From Pyronema omphalodes (taxonomy: Eukaryota > Ascomycota > Pezizomycetes > Pezizales > Pyronemataceae): DNA of 64,000 nt. Below are positions 22,082 to 33,352 of this stretch, in pieces. The notes below the pieces were generated by a model. The model was not told the origin of the DNA and did no database searches. It worked only from the letters and a program-made list of their open reading frames with translations. The position numbers and the translations under genes were made by a program. The stretch is taken from positions 186,001 to 250,000 of the forward strand of contig JAJJXM010000067.1 in the NCBI GenBank assembly GCA_024516155.1, in the 5' to 3' direction. Every line of letters begins with the position of its first letter. The first letter of the stretch is position 1.

Positions 22082-23055
22082 ACCTGGGCAGAAGTTGTCA
22101 AAAAGTGGAGGAATCGTTGTCCGGATTGTGTTTGGCAACGACCAACTTCAATCACCAACACCAACGACAGGAACCCGGACACAGAGGCAAGGAGGGGCAG
22201 TGCGAAGGCTAGATGAAAAGGTCTGATCAGGCGGGGGAACATAGGAAGAGGAGGGGGGGGAAAGCAGCGGAAGCGGCTCGGCAGCAGTACAAGGCCCGAG
22301 ATGAAAAAAAAAATAAAAAATGTAAAATGAAGAATGAAGAATGAAAAAAAAAAAAAAATGAAAAACGAAAAATGAAAAAAGAAAAGAAGAAAGGAATAAC
22401 AAAGGAAAATGAAAAGACAAAAAAGAAAAAGATTCAGTTGTGAAGGGAAGGAAAGAGGAGTGAGGGGAACGACCCGGCTGAGTAATCATTGAGCGAACAA
22501 GACTTCGGGCTGTATTGACGGGAAAGAATATCAGCATGGAGAACATGAGGTTGCTGTGGCCCCGAAAAGACATATGCATCGTAAGAAAAAATACCTTTCC
22601 CAGGCTTCCTAACAGTCGGCTATGAGGTTTATCAATGCAACATATTAAAGGGGCCATTGGGGCTTCCGTTACGAATGAAAAATGTTTTGATACATTAACG
22701 CGACGTCACTGTTCATGAAATCAGCGCTTTTACTGCAAATTGCAACAGCTCCAGATTTGAGGTGACGAGTACATCCTGGAGAAGAATTTATATATGTGGC
22801 GAGCACTGGGGACTGTGTACTTAAATCATTAATGGACGTGATATTTTTGCGGCCAGTGGGGACGTCAAGCAACGACACAATAAAGCACATACCTGTATCG
22901 GCGAAGGCTCACGATATTTCAAAAGGGTTGAAATTGGATTGTTTTTATGGGCTACTGACCCTAGCGCATAGCCACGCAATGTTTTTGAGTCAGCACTGTT
23001 TCCGGTGATGATCTTTGGGGGTGAATGCATTCGCAAGACAATAACGACAATAGAG
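22082..23055. other. Intergenic with A-rich low-complexity tract
   Basis: About 22295-22440 is almost pure A/G on the plus strand, with AAAATGAA-like repeats. The remainder shows no convincing gene. Confidence 0.4.
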
Positions 23056-23370
23056 TGTGAAATTAGGGATGCACACGAGACGAGACGAGACGAGACCGAG
23101 CTTGGTCTCGAGACGTCTCGTCTCGTGGGATTTTGGTCTCGTAAGTCTCGGGACGTCTCGAGCGTCTCGGCGAGACGCTCGAGACTTTTTGCCCAACCAA
23201 AAAACAAAAAAAAACAGAATTTGGAAAAATTCAAAAGAACAAATAAAAGAACTCAAAAAAAAACTACAATTCCTCCAAATATTGCATTTTCCAATTCCCT
23301 TCCTCTTCGACATCCCCTATTTCCTGGTCATCAAAATAGGTAACTCAGCAAATAAAAAAGTACAAAAACA

Positions 23371-23547
23371 TCACAATTCCTCCGCGTATTGCCTTTCTGG
23401 ATTTTTATGTTTTTTGTGCTCTTCCATCTCCCAATCATAAACCTCTAGGAGTCCATTCCAACTTTTGATGAGATGTACTGCGGTTGTAGTTTTGCCTAGC
23501 AAGCGATTCACATTCTTTAGGATAAGAATTCCCTCATTAGAACAACC
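23371..23547 (-). pseudogene. hAT transposase C-terminal (dimerisation domain) fragment
   Basis: The minus-strand frame starting at 23547 encodes about 58 residues with NRLLGKTTAVHLIKSWNGLL, like the C-terminal dimerisation region of hAT transposases, then a charged tail and a stop at 23371-23373. An in-frame TAG lies just upstream and the nested element begins 28 bases further on. Only the last part of the transposase survives, so this copy cannot be autonomous. Confidence 0.7.
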
Positions 23548-23599
23548 CTAGCGCTCAGCCTGCTAGCTCGCAGTACCCTGTGGTACAAAAAAAAGGTGT

Positions 23600-23935
23600 T
23601 TAATCAAACCACACTTTAAACCACAAAAGGTGTTTAATTCAAACACCCACAAAATTCATTTACTAAACACCTCTTTAAACACCTACTAAACACCTTTAAA
23701 CACCTCTTTAAACACCTACTAAACACCTTTAAACACCGATTTAAACAACGATTTAAACACCTTTAAACACCTCTTTAAACACCTACTAAACACCTTTAAA
23801 CACCGATTTAAACAACGATTTAAACACCTTTAAACACCTTTAAACACCGATCTAAACACCTACTAAACACCTTTAAACACCGATTTAAACACCTTTAAAC
23901 ACCTTTAAACACCGATTTAAACACCTTGCACAATA
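23600..23935. repeat. Array of TTTAAACACC-type repeats (left side of the nested element)
   Basis: About 23 copies of AAACACC preceded by TTT, CTA or GAT, spaced 10-17 bases apart, all in one orientation except at the outer edge, where GTGTTTAAT copies appear. Confidence 0.85.
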
Positions 23936-24689
23936 GTGGTTTGATCAAGCACCTCAGATATTTTTTAAATGTTTTAAATTAATTACTAAACCACTCGCTC
24001 ATTATATAACATGTCTCTAGCTATTGCCAGGTCCTCTATCTATACATACAGGAACCTCCCACCTCCCTCCTCACCCCTCTTACTCCTGCTCCTGCTCTCT
24101 GTATAGTACCATTCGCTTTGTGCCTTTTTTAATTGACCCTTACATATGCTGGAATCATGGATCGCTTCAATAAATAGACTTAGGTTTTCTGAGCATCCTG
24201 TTTGTCTGGTTAGCATTGTAGATATTTGTGGGGTTGGTTTGCAGTACTTGACTCAGCGAGTATCTAGAAGTTCATATCGCCCCCCCCCCCCCCCCCCCCC
24301 ACCCCTCTCTCCCTTTTGTCCCTCCGGTGGCGTATGGTGTATGAACTAGCAAATTCTGTAGAGGGACAAACATTTGACATGAGGAAAAACTTACAGTCAA
24401 ACAAGACGGAAAGATGGAGGTGGAGAAACAAGTGAATGAAATGGATGAAGAACGAGGAACAACAACGGCAGAACGAACAGAACATAAGGAAGGGATGCGC
24501 ACTAAGGCAATATCCACTTCCATCAACAAACATAAGCAGAACACAGCTCTACAGTTTAAAACTGAATGTTCAGTAGAACACTGCAGGGTGATTTATATGA
24601 ACCATGGAAAAGCCATCCCTAGGAAGTGGACTGTAGATGTTTATTTGAACATCAGAGGACAGTTCAAATAAACCCCGAAGAATAAGCGA

Positions 24690-25185
24690 AGAAGAAGGTG
24701 TTTATTTGAACACCCCTAGGGTGTTTAAATAAACACCAAAGAATAAGCGAAAAAGAATGTGTTTATTTAAACATCCTTAAACACCGCTAGGGTGTTTATC
24801 TAAACACCGAAGAATAAGCAAAAAAGAAGGTGTTTATTTAAACATCCTTAAACACCCCTAGGATGTTTAAATAAACACCGAAGAATAAGCGAAAAAGAAG
24901 GTGTTTATTTAAACACCCCTAGGGTGTTTAAATAAACCCCTCAAAAAAAAAAAATCAAGGTAGTTGTTTGACTAAACAACGCTGGGTGGTTTAGCTAAAC
25001 ACCGTAAATCACACTAAACAACTTCGGTGTTTAGGGGTGTTTAACTAAACACCTTTAAACAACGATGGGTGGTTTAGCTAAACACCTTAAATCAGACTAA
25101 ACAACTTTGGTGTTTAGGGTGTTTAACTAAACACTTTCGGTGTTTAGCTAAACCACGAAGGTGTTTGAACTAAACCACTCTCACT
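24690..25185. repeat. Array of GTGTTTA/TAAACAC palindromes (right side of the nested element)
   Basis: Units such as GTGTTTATTTGAACACC, CCTAGGGTGTTTAAATAAAC and the spacer GAAGAATAAGCGAAAAAGAA recur several times. Later units switch to TAAACAACGNTGGGTGGTTTAG. Each unit can form a hairpin. Confidence 0.8.
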
Positions 25186-25442
25186 CGTTTTCTTGTACCA
25201 TAGGGAGTATGGCTTCTGATACTATCTAAAACTTCATGAATTATGTACACTTATCTTTGTAATTTTTTCCAAATTTTTACATATATTTCCTAAGTCTCGA
25301 AAAGTCTCGAGCTTATCTCGAGCTTTTGAAAAAAAAGTCTCGAGACGTCTCGTCTCGTGAAAATCTAGTCTCGTCGGTCTCGAGACTAAAGCTCGAACTC
25401 TCGTCTCGAGCCGCTCGTCTCGTGTGCATCCCTATGTGAAAT

Positions 25443-26258
25443 ATATTTGGAATGGAGCAGATCATTATAAGATTATTTCCTCAAAAATTAGGGGTCATCA
25501 GGATGCTGGCCGAAAGCTGGGTGAAGAAATCAGTGCATATTTTCAATGGAGGGGTTTGACCAATAAAATGGAGTCATCTGCGTGAAGACCTTTTTTAAGT
25601 GTGAGGGCCAGCTGAATCTGCTGCTGCCTGAAAGTGGGTTGAGAGAACTGGCGTTAAGTGGCCAAGAGACTTGCTTGCCTTGTGGACGGCACACGAAAAA
25701 AATTTATTCCACAAATATTTCAACAGAACGCTGGAATCCGAGGAGGAATCGCTGAAACCGGAGGAGTTGCTGCTGCTGATATCGCTCAACCCGCGTTTAC
25801 TCCGATGCCCAACTCTGACACTAGGCTTGAGCTGAGCCCCATCACCAATCAAATGTTCTTTCTTCTCTCCAATCTTCACCACGAAGCCTGATTCTTCGAG
25901 TGCGGCCGTGCAAGCACGCGCTCTCTAACAGATATCCTCACCATACTCATCCACTCTGCATCATATGCATAGAGAGCAGTACTTGACAATGCACAATGCA
26001 TACATCGCGTGGTAGTGACACTGAGATTGGAGCTGATTCGTCCCGGAGAACATAGAGAAGCGCCTAAATAGTAACACGTATTAGACGCAGATTGGTGCGG
26101 GGTCGAGGATGTTTCGGAACACATGGTGTCGTTGAGCCCTCAATTGACCTGGGAAAATATCAAAGATCGCTAAACATATCACCATCGCCGCAGTTTATCG
26201 ACTGTACGCAACCGTCGTTAATCATCGTCTGAGGCCGTCATCCTTCTCCAACTGAGCC
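25443..26258. other. Intergenic; upstream region of the HeLo-NB-ARC-TPR gene
   Basis: A minus-strand stretch at 25900-25595 reads protein-like (a Ser-rich segment after VVKIGEKKEHLIGDG), but no start, domain or neighbour supports it. The last few hundred bases should contain the promoter of the gene at 26259. Confidence 0.3.
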
Positions 26259-29200
26259 ATGGACCCGTTCGGAACGACACTTGCCTTGCTCGGGCTGATT
26301 GGACCCCTTGCCAATACGATAGTTCGAGGTTACCAGATCTTTGTGACCGCCGAAGCTCAGGCAGAAGACTTGAAGGAACTCCAACGCCAATTTGGGGTTG
26401 AGCAAGAGAGATTGAAGGATTGGGCTGATAAGACTACGCAGCATGCGGAGGGCCTGAGTCCAGAAATTATACTCGACTATTTCTACAACCAACATCCTGG
26501 AAAGCTCGAATTGATCGCCAGGACATTGTTCAAAATCGCCAAAGTATTTGCCGATATGCAGCAAATGGAAAGTACTTATGGTATTTCGAAAACAAAGACG
26601 GCAACTTCGATTGAATCAGCGGGTCATCGAGAAAAGACGTCACGGTTCGACAGATGGAAAGAGAAGACAAGCCGTATCTTCCGCAAACCGCAAGTTGTCA
26701 CAGAAACAAATACAGTCGCCCCGGCAACGAACATAATCCCAGACTTCACAATTGCGCTCCCATTGGATAAAGCGAAGGAGTTTGCTCATCAGTTTGATCG
26801 TTCTGTCTCTTCGTGTACAACGCTTAAATGGGCATTGCGTGACAAGGACCGTTTGCAGGAACTGATTACGGGACTCGAGCGATGTAACCAAGATCTCATA
26901 CATCTCACAGATAGATACTTCTATTCTACCACATCAAAGCTCTTGAGATCGGCGGAATACGCATCTCCAGACCTCCATTTCCTTGTGCCGTTCCCCGAGA
27001 ACGAGGATTACGTTGGGAAATCCCAAGTTCGTACGTTCGTCGAGGAAAAGAGGGCGAACCAGCATACTGTTATGTCGCATATCAAGGTTGCCTTACGTGG
27101 TTTGGGTGGCGTTGGGTATGACCCTCAATCTTTTAATTAATCTCCACTGTTTCTTACCATAAAGCCCGAGAACACAGAAAAACCCAAGACGTCCTCGATT
27201 TCGTGTATTCATGCAAAACGTCGCAGAGCGTTTTCTGGATCTACTGCGACAGCCCGACGAGATTCGATGAGGATTATCGTAAACTAGCAAAGCTTGTCAA
27301 AATCCCGGGATATAACGAGTTGGATCCCAGCCAGGACACGCGGTTGATGGTCAAGAATTGGTTGGAGAGTAAGGACAGTGGGGACTGGGTATTGGTGCTC
27401 GACAATGCGGACAACAAAACGGACTTCTTTCCTGGGCCGACCGGCGCCGAGAGCCATGGATTAGCCGAATACATTCCGAAGTGTGCGAAAGGAACCATCG
27501 TTATCACGACTAGAGACTACGAAGTTGCTCAGCAGTTAGCTGGCTCAAAGGGCGTTTTGACCAAACACGCCATGGCGCCTAGCGATGCGAGGATCCTGTT
27601 TCATCATCATTATCCCGGGGATATAAAATACAGCGAAACTGACTGCGATAAACTACTCGACGAACTGCAATACTTGCCGCTTGCAATCACTCAAGTTGCC
27701 TCATATCTCCAGATAAACCGACACACCATTACGCCCACCCAGTATCTTGCAGATTTCCAACGAACAAAGGCCCGTCGACAACAGTTGCTTTCGAGAGCCG
27801 TTCACAATCCTTTCAGGCCGGCGTTACCGGCATCTTCCACCCGCAGTGATGAGACCGTGTTGACCACTTTCGAAATCACCTTCCGACAAATACTGACGCA
27901 ATCACCTCTAGCCGGCTCTATTTTGCGCCTGATTGCATGTATTGACGCCCAGGCGATCCCACATGAGCTTGTTACGGAGCTGGCAAGTCAATCGGATGAT
28001 ACTCTGCTCTCGGAAGCATTGAGCAAATTGGTAAATTTTTCACTCTTGAAATGTCATACAGACAGCAAAGAGGCGGGACAAACGACATACACCATTCATT
28101 TACTTGTCCACCTTGCCATTCAGTGCTTTATGTCACCCGAAGAAAAAGTCAGCGCGATCCATACTACAGCCCAAGTCCTTGCGAAAAGCATCCCACCAGA
28201 TGGAGTATTCGAAAATTGGCCACGCTGGCGTCGATACCTTCCTCACACCACGGCTTTCTTGTCGTACGTTGGCAATGCATTGGATGATATCAATATCGCT
28301 ACCATATGTTACTCTATGGCAGACTATCTAAGTAACACAGGCCGTTACCGCGACTCTCATCCCCTTGCTGAAAGAGCCACGACAATACGCAAGCTCTTAC
28401 TAGGTCATGAACACCGCGAAACACTGAAATCGATGCTTCTTCTTGCAGACGCGTCTTTTCACATTGGAATGCGTGATAAGTGCGAGGAAATAGAGGTCGA
28501 AGTTGTTGCGTTGTCCGAAAAGGTGCTCGGCGGAGACCATCCAGATACCTTGAAAGCCATGCGCAATCTTGCATCTACGCTTTCGCGCAAAGGGAAATTC
28601 GACGAAGCGGAAACGTTGCAGCGCAAGCTTCTGGAGGCCCGTAAAGTCGTCCTCGGCGAAGACCATCCAGATACATTAACCGCCATGTCCAGCCTTGCAT
28701 CTACGCTCAGGAACAAAGGGAAATTCGATGAAGCCGAACCGTTAGACCGCAAGGTTCTGGAGGCCAGTAAAGTCGTCCTCGGCGAAGACCATCCAGATAC
28801 ATTAACAGCCATGTCCAACCTTGCATCTACACTTCGGGGCAAAGGGAAATTCGATGAAGCCGAAACGTTGCAGCGCAAGCTTCTGGAGGCCAGTAAAGTC
28901 GTCCTCGGCGAAGACCATCCAGATACATTAATAGCCATGTCCAACCTTGCATCTACGCTCAGGAACAAAGGGAAATTCGATGAAGCCGAACCGTTAGACC
29001 GCAAGGTTCTGGAGGCCAGTAAAGTCGTCCTCGGCGAAGACCATCCAAATACATTAACAGCCATGTCCAACCTTGCATCTACGCTTTGTAGCAAAGGGAA
29101 ATTGGATGAAGCCGAAACGTTACAGCGCAAGCTTTTGGAGGCCAGTAAAGTCGTCCTTGGCGAAGACCATCCAAATACATTAGCAGCCACAAATAACCTT

Positions 29201-29986
29201 GCACTCGCGCTCACGATCAAAGGGAAATTCGATGAAGCCGAAACGTTACAGCGCAAGCTTCTGGAGGCCAGTAAAGTCGTCCTTGGCGAAGACCATCCAG
29301 ATACATTAACAGCCATGAATAATGTTGCATCTACGCTTTTGCGCAAAGGGAAATTCGATGAAGCCCAAACGTTGCAGCGCAAGCTTCTGGAGGCCCGTAA
29401 AGTCGTCCTCGGCGAAGACCATCCAAATACATTAACAGCCATGTCCAACCTTGCATGTACGCTTTGTAGCAAAGGGAAATTGGATGAAGCCGAAACGTTA
29501 CAGCGCAAGCTTTTGGAGGCCAGTAAAGTCGTCCTTGGCGAAGACCATCCAAATACATTAGCAGCCACAAATAACCTTGCACTCGCGCTCACGATCAAAG
29601 GGAAATTCGATGAAGCCGAAACGTTACAGCGCAAGCTTTTGGAGGCCAGTAAAGTCGTCCTTGGCGAAGACCATCCAAATACATTAACAGCCATGTCCAA
29701 CCTTGCATCTACGCTTTGTAGCAAAGGGAAATTGGATGAAGCCGAAACGTTACAGCGCAAGGTTTTAGAGACACGCAAAGTCGTCCTTGGCGAAGACCAT
29801 CCAGATACATTAACAGTCATGCATAACCTTGCGGTCACATACCACTCCAGATCTTCTCGGGATCTAGCTATTGAAATGATGGAGGAAGTTGTATCTCGAC
29901 GTTTGCGGATCATTGGCAGTGATCATGACTACACCAGGTTATCAATGAAATTTTTGGAGAGCTGGAAGAACGAACGAGAGGAATGA
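26259..29986 (+). CDS. HeLo-NB-ARC-TPR NLR-like protein (2 exons)
   Basis: Exons are 26259-27115 and 27178-29986, with a 62-base GT-AG intron, giving about 1221 residues. The N-terminus resembles a HeLo domain (residues 1-220: TLALLGLIGPLANTIVRGYQ, then QFGVEQERLKDWADK), the membrane-acting module of fungal heterokaryon-incompatibility proteins. NB-ARC follows: P-loop GLGGVGKTQ rebuilt across the intron (281-289), kinase-2 WVLVLDNADN (about 355-364), KGTIVITTRD, and LQYLPLAITQVASYLQ. Eleven TPR units of 42 residues (about 28534-29860) have consensus EDHPDTLTAMSNLASTLRNK then GKFDEAETLQRKLLEASKVV. Such proteins are thought to oligomerise on ligand sensing by the TPR region and trigger cell death. 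Alternative acceptor AG sites at 27163-27164 would destroy the P-loop, which is why I chose 27177. The gene looks intact. Confidence 0.88.
28534..29860 (+). repeat. 126-bp coding tandem repeat (11 TPR units)
   Basis: Units of 126 bases are nearly identical at nucleotide level, sharing GTCGTCCTCGGCGAAGACCA. A two-unit block (variants TLCSKGKLDEAETL and ALTIKGKFDEAETL) appears twice, about 378 bases apart, showing higher-order duplication. The long open frame on the opposite strand is a by-product. Confidence 0.9.
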
Positions 29987-31654
29987 GAGTCCTCGCATTT
30001 TACGTAGCACCCTGTTGCTGGAATAGGATCATGGTGAACTAGGATTGCTAACTAATAAGTTATTCTTGACGGGGAGCAGGAGACAAAATGTGGTTTTGAT
30101 GGTATTTAAGGGATATATTCGGTACCAAACGAGATAGATAACACAGGTTGATATAAGGTGTGCATGGAAATATTGGGAGAATTGTTTGGAGTCACTTGTG
30201 CATCGGTGCTATACGTAGTAGTCCAGTGGAAAATCACGGTTTTCTGGAAACTATTTGAACAAGAGAAAAATCCTGCGATAACTACTGTGATTAATCAAGA
30301 GGCTTTCCAAATTTCATCATAGGGGGCGTCATCAAATTTGCCTGAACAATAACCGGTGCAGCAAAGAAGTTGAAGAAAATGTTTCGGTAAGCAGAATGAA
30401 GGGTTACAACAAAAGGTGGCTGTTGGACCGGACAGGCTTGCTCAAAGCACGCTGTATACCTCCTCGCTACTAAACCTCTAACCGCTGCAAGTATGTACAT
30501 AAAAGCCTTACGCAGTATTTCGCGCTACTCCTAAACCAGACTTAATCAAACACATTCAACATCCAACGTCATCAAACCTGGATTCATCCATCAACTCGTT
30601 AACCTCTGATCAAACTATCATCATCTATGATGATAATGACAGGATTTCAATCGCACAGGCTGTATGCTGTTTATCGCGTCTGCTTTGTGTCAAAAAAGTC
30701 CAATGAAAGACTTCGTATCGTTCTTGCAACCCTCCCGTCCCAGACTCAGTAAACCCGATCCCAGCATTCAAAATCAATTGCATCGACGGTAATCTGTATT
30801 CTCGTAACTCTGGGTGAAAATATCTGTTGAGAAGTTTCAATTGATTTGATTGTTGCCGTTCCATAGTTCGTTCGAAGCTCGACACGTACGCGTTCTGGGG
30901 ACAGCCGACGGCGAGGGAGGCTAACTTTCCGGTAGAGTATTCTAAAAGCATTAGTGGTGTCAAACCTAATTGCTTTAGCAGGTATTCTCTGGGTTCGAAG
31001 AAGAGCCATTTTGTGGCGAGTGGTGCAGTAGTGGTTCAGGTACAGGAAAGAAGTTCATGGGAAAGAGGAGGTGGTTCCGTCCACAGAGCGGAACGCGATG
31101 ATGATCGATATGCACGATTACGTCAGGCCGTGGCCATTGGAGTGATTGCCCAACAATATGTACTAGCTTTCGATTTTGACACAACAAAGATGAGTTTTGG
31201 AGATAGAACATTCGAGAGTATTTGAGATACGTATTAGAAAAAAGAAGCCACAGGAAATCAATATGAAAAGACGGTATGGCTGTTTTCACCAAAAAGGAGG
31301 ACACTTTATCCCCCAGGGACCGGATCGTACTAATGTTTTTGATTACTAGAGAGCCATCTATTACCTGAAATACAACATATCGCAGCAACTATGGAAACCC
31401 AATTCGAATACCGCAGCATGCCAACTGCTGTCAATGTGCTGTCCACATTACTTCTCTGCTCGTAATCGTTCATAAAGCTATGTGAAATCGCTATGCCAGC
31501 CGATCAGAAATTATCAACGTATGATGTTTCACAAAGGGAAACCTGTACCTTCTCGTCGCTACTTAGCACTAACGTCACACGGTACCACCGACAGTACTTG
31601 GAGCAGGAGTATACTGGTCCTCTTCGGTCATAGTGTCGCAGCCACTACTTTCCT
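29987..31654. other. Intergenic, weak minus-strand coding-like pieces
   Basis: Minus-strand frames at 31009-30746 (88 residues, containing FRILYRKVSLPRRRLSPERV) and 30963-30625 overlap in different frames; at most one is real. Nothing is recognisable. The 3' UTR of the TPR gene should lie at the left edge. Confidence 0.3.
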
Positions 31655-32842
31655 TTAGTCTTTTAGTATATCTCTATCATGGGTGTATAACTGTCGTGAG
31701 TTGGTACTTACTGGATTTCCAGTACTTGGACAGCGAGAGTGTTCTTCCAAGACATCCCGAAGTTGGCTAGCCTGTCTCTCCAATTCCGCTTTCACTCTGA
31801 CAAGTTCCTGTCGTCTTTGTTGTTCTGTATGGTGAAATACTTCGAGGGCGTCTTCAAGAGTCTTGCGGAATCCTCTTTCTTGTTCAACCTCGGTACAAGA
31901 CTGCTCCAAGGCCTGAGACTTAGCATCGAGCTTCTCCGTGAGATCACGAATTACCGCCTCTTTCTCAGCATCCGCATGAGCGTGTTCGCTGCTGATATCA
32001 TCAATCTTCTCCTTCATCTCAGCCTCAAACTTAGTTGTCAGATCCTGCTTTTGGTCCCGAAGCTTCTCGCGGAGCTTTTTCTGTGCGTCGAGAAGAATGT
32101 TGGATACACATTCACCGCGCCAGTCAATCTCGCTCGGTTGATTTCGGTTCCTGGGTGGTTGTCGAATATTGTGAATGATCCTCTCAATGGCAGTTTCTCC
32201 TTCGTCTCCGTCTTCGTCTTGAAGTGTGTCAACTAGCTCTTGGGCTTTATTTTCAATGTCGCTCTCGAGTTTTTCTTGTTTGCGGGCCATGGCGGAGCGG
32301 GCTCGGTATAAGAGTTTCTCCCGTAGCCGGTCCTTCACGGCGTCGTCAGTGGTATTTGCTGCTAGGCGCTGGAGCTTTTCTTCCACTTCCAGGATAATTT
32401 GATCCTCAATGGGCGCCTCCTGTTCCCGTTTCTGTTTGACTAGTTCCGATGTAAACAGATGAAGTCGGTGTATTGCATGGTGGCATGGAATATGGCTATG
32501 CTCATAGTATCTCCCTGTGAATGGATATGGAGAACTATGAGTTGCGACCAAAGAACCCCAATCTCCAGGCACATCTGAATACTTCACTCCGGACAAGGTT
32601 TGTGCGGGCAAAGGCGTCGAAAAGGACTTGTTGCGATCAATCACAAAAACCCTCGAATGCCAGGAACCGTTTTCGAATCCAATATAGTCTGTTACGACCA
32701 TAGGATCAACATCTTTTCCAAATAAGTACTTGCAATTGTCTAAATATTTCTTATCAGCGTTACTGAACTCGTAATGCTGCAGTGTGACAGTAATACCAAT
32801 GATTTGACGTTTCTCGAACAGTGGATTCAAATCGTATGTCAT
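31655..32842 (-). CDS. Hypothetical coiled-coil protein, 395 aa
   Basis: A single open frame from ATG at 32842. Residues 1-140 look like a globular domain (MTYDLNPLFEKRQIIGITV, VVTDYIGFENGSWHSRVFVI, PFTGRYYEHSHIPCHHAIH). From about residue 140 it becomes highly charged and alpha-helical, with heptad-like Glu/Lys/Leu patterning over some 220 residues (for example LREKLRDQKQDLTTKFEAEM), a probable long coiled coil. No signal peptide or membrane segment. I do not recognise the family. It is transcribed in the same direction as, and downstream of, the Qri7-like gene 510 bases away. The upstream sequence to 32900 could hold a further small exon. Confidence 0.6.
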   Translation of the reverse strand: MTYDLNPLFEKRQIIGITVTLQHYEFSNADKKYLDNCKYLFGKDVDPMVVTDYIGFENGSWHSRVFVIDRNKSFSTPLPAQTLSGVKYSDVPGDWGSLVATHSSPYPFTGRYYEHSHIPCHHAIHRLHLFTSELVKQKREQEAPIEDQIILEVEEKLQRLAANTTDDAVKDRLREKLLYRARSAMARKQEKLESDIENKAQELVDTLQDEDGDEGETAIERIIHNIRQPPRNRNQPSEIDWRGECVSNILLDAQKKLREKLRDQKQDLTTKFEAEMKEKIDDISSEHAHADAEKEAVIRDLTEKLDAKSQALEQSCTEVEQERGFRKTLEDALEVFHHTEQQRRQELVRVKAELERQASQLRDVLEEHSRCPSTGNPVSTNSRQLYTHDRDILKD

Positions 32843-33352
32843 TGGTAAGACTCGGTACTTCGATTCCTGGAAAGTGGTAACCTGTTATTCAAGCCGAGGC
32901 CGTTGTTTGGAAAAAGGTGAAGGAATGGAAGATGGAATGAGAGGAACAGGCATGGTTCAAAATGCGTATCTTATGTGCGGGGGAGGTTACACTGCATACG
33001 ATGCTTGGCATAGCAACGCAGCTACATTTGCAGATACATATATAAGTACACACATCCAGTGGCTTTCAAAAACCCTGGGATGATGTAAACACATGAATAC
33101 GATATTCTTGTCGAATCCAATAACAAAAGAAACCATCGAAATCATATTAATACAGGAGGCGTTTATCATGATGCTTTCCTGATCCATATCGTTCATAATG
33201 CAGAGAGGAGATTAGTGACTATGGATATATTATCTTGTACCCGTTGCTGGTCATCAGGGCTTCTCATCGCAATTTTGAATGCGTGAGCCCTTTCGTCATT
33301 TCTTTTAATCCTCGTACTTTCTGGGCTTATCCAATAGATAGAGTTAAGATCC

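Larger units (their letters stand above)
23572..25209. mobile_element. Nested TIR element with CCCTGTGGTACAA ends, GTGTTTA-rich
   Basis: The body is 23576-25205 (1630 bp). Left end CCCTGTGGTACAA and inverted right end CCCTATGGTACAA are flanked by AGTA on both sides (23572-23575, 25206-25209), which I read as a 4-bp target duplication. It lies entirely inside the hAT element. More than 20 AAACACC units form a left array (about 23600-23935), and palindromic GTGTTTANNTAAACAC units form a right array (about 24690-25180). The middle has a poly-C run (24280-24300) and an unrecognised 85-residue frame (24414-24671). Superfamily not assigned. Confidence 0.7.
23056..25442. mobile_element. hAT-superfamily transposon, interrupted by a nested element
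   Basis: The body is 23064-25434 with 8-bp target duplications TGTGAAAT at 23056-23063 and 25435-25442. The TIR starts TAGGGATGCACACGAGACGA, an Ac-like hAT end, and both subterminal regions are crowded with GTCTCGAGACGTCTCG-type palindromes, probable transposase-binding sites. A transposase C-terminal remnant is on the minus strand at 23371-23547. Most of the transposase gene is missing, and the element at 23576-25205 sits where it should be. Confidence 0.9.

Noticed and set aside
23600..25185. CRISPR-like array from regularly spaced repeats
   Set aside because: Spacing is irregular, spacers are not unique, the repeats are palindromic transposon motifs, and the genome is fungal.
28459..29913. 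484-residue open frame antisense to the TPR region
   Set aside because: It exactly shadows the 126-bp repeats; a repeat unit divisible by three that is stop-free in one antisense frame keeps the whole array open. No independent motif.
30970..31010. tRNA gene suggested by a GGGTTCGAA-like box
   Set aside because: No A box at a suitable distance and no cloverleaf; I found no tRNA or rRNA gene in the window.
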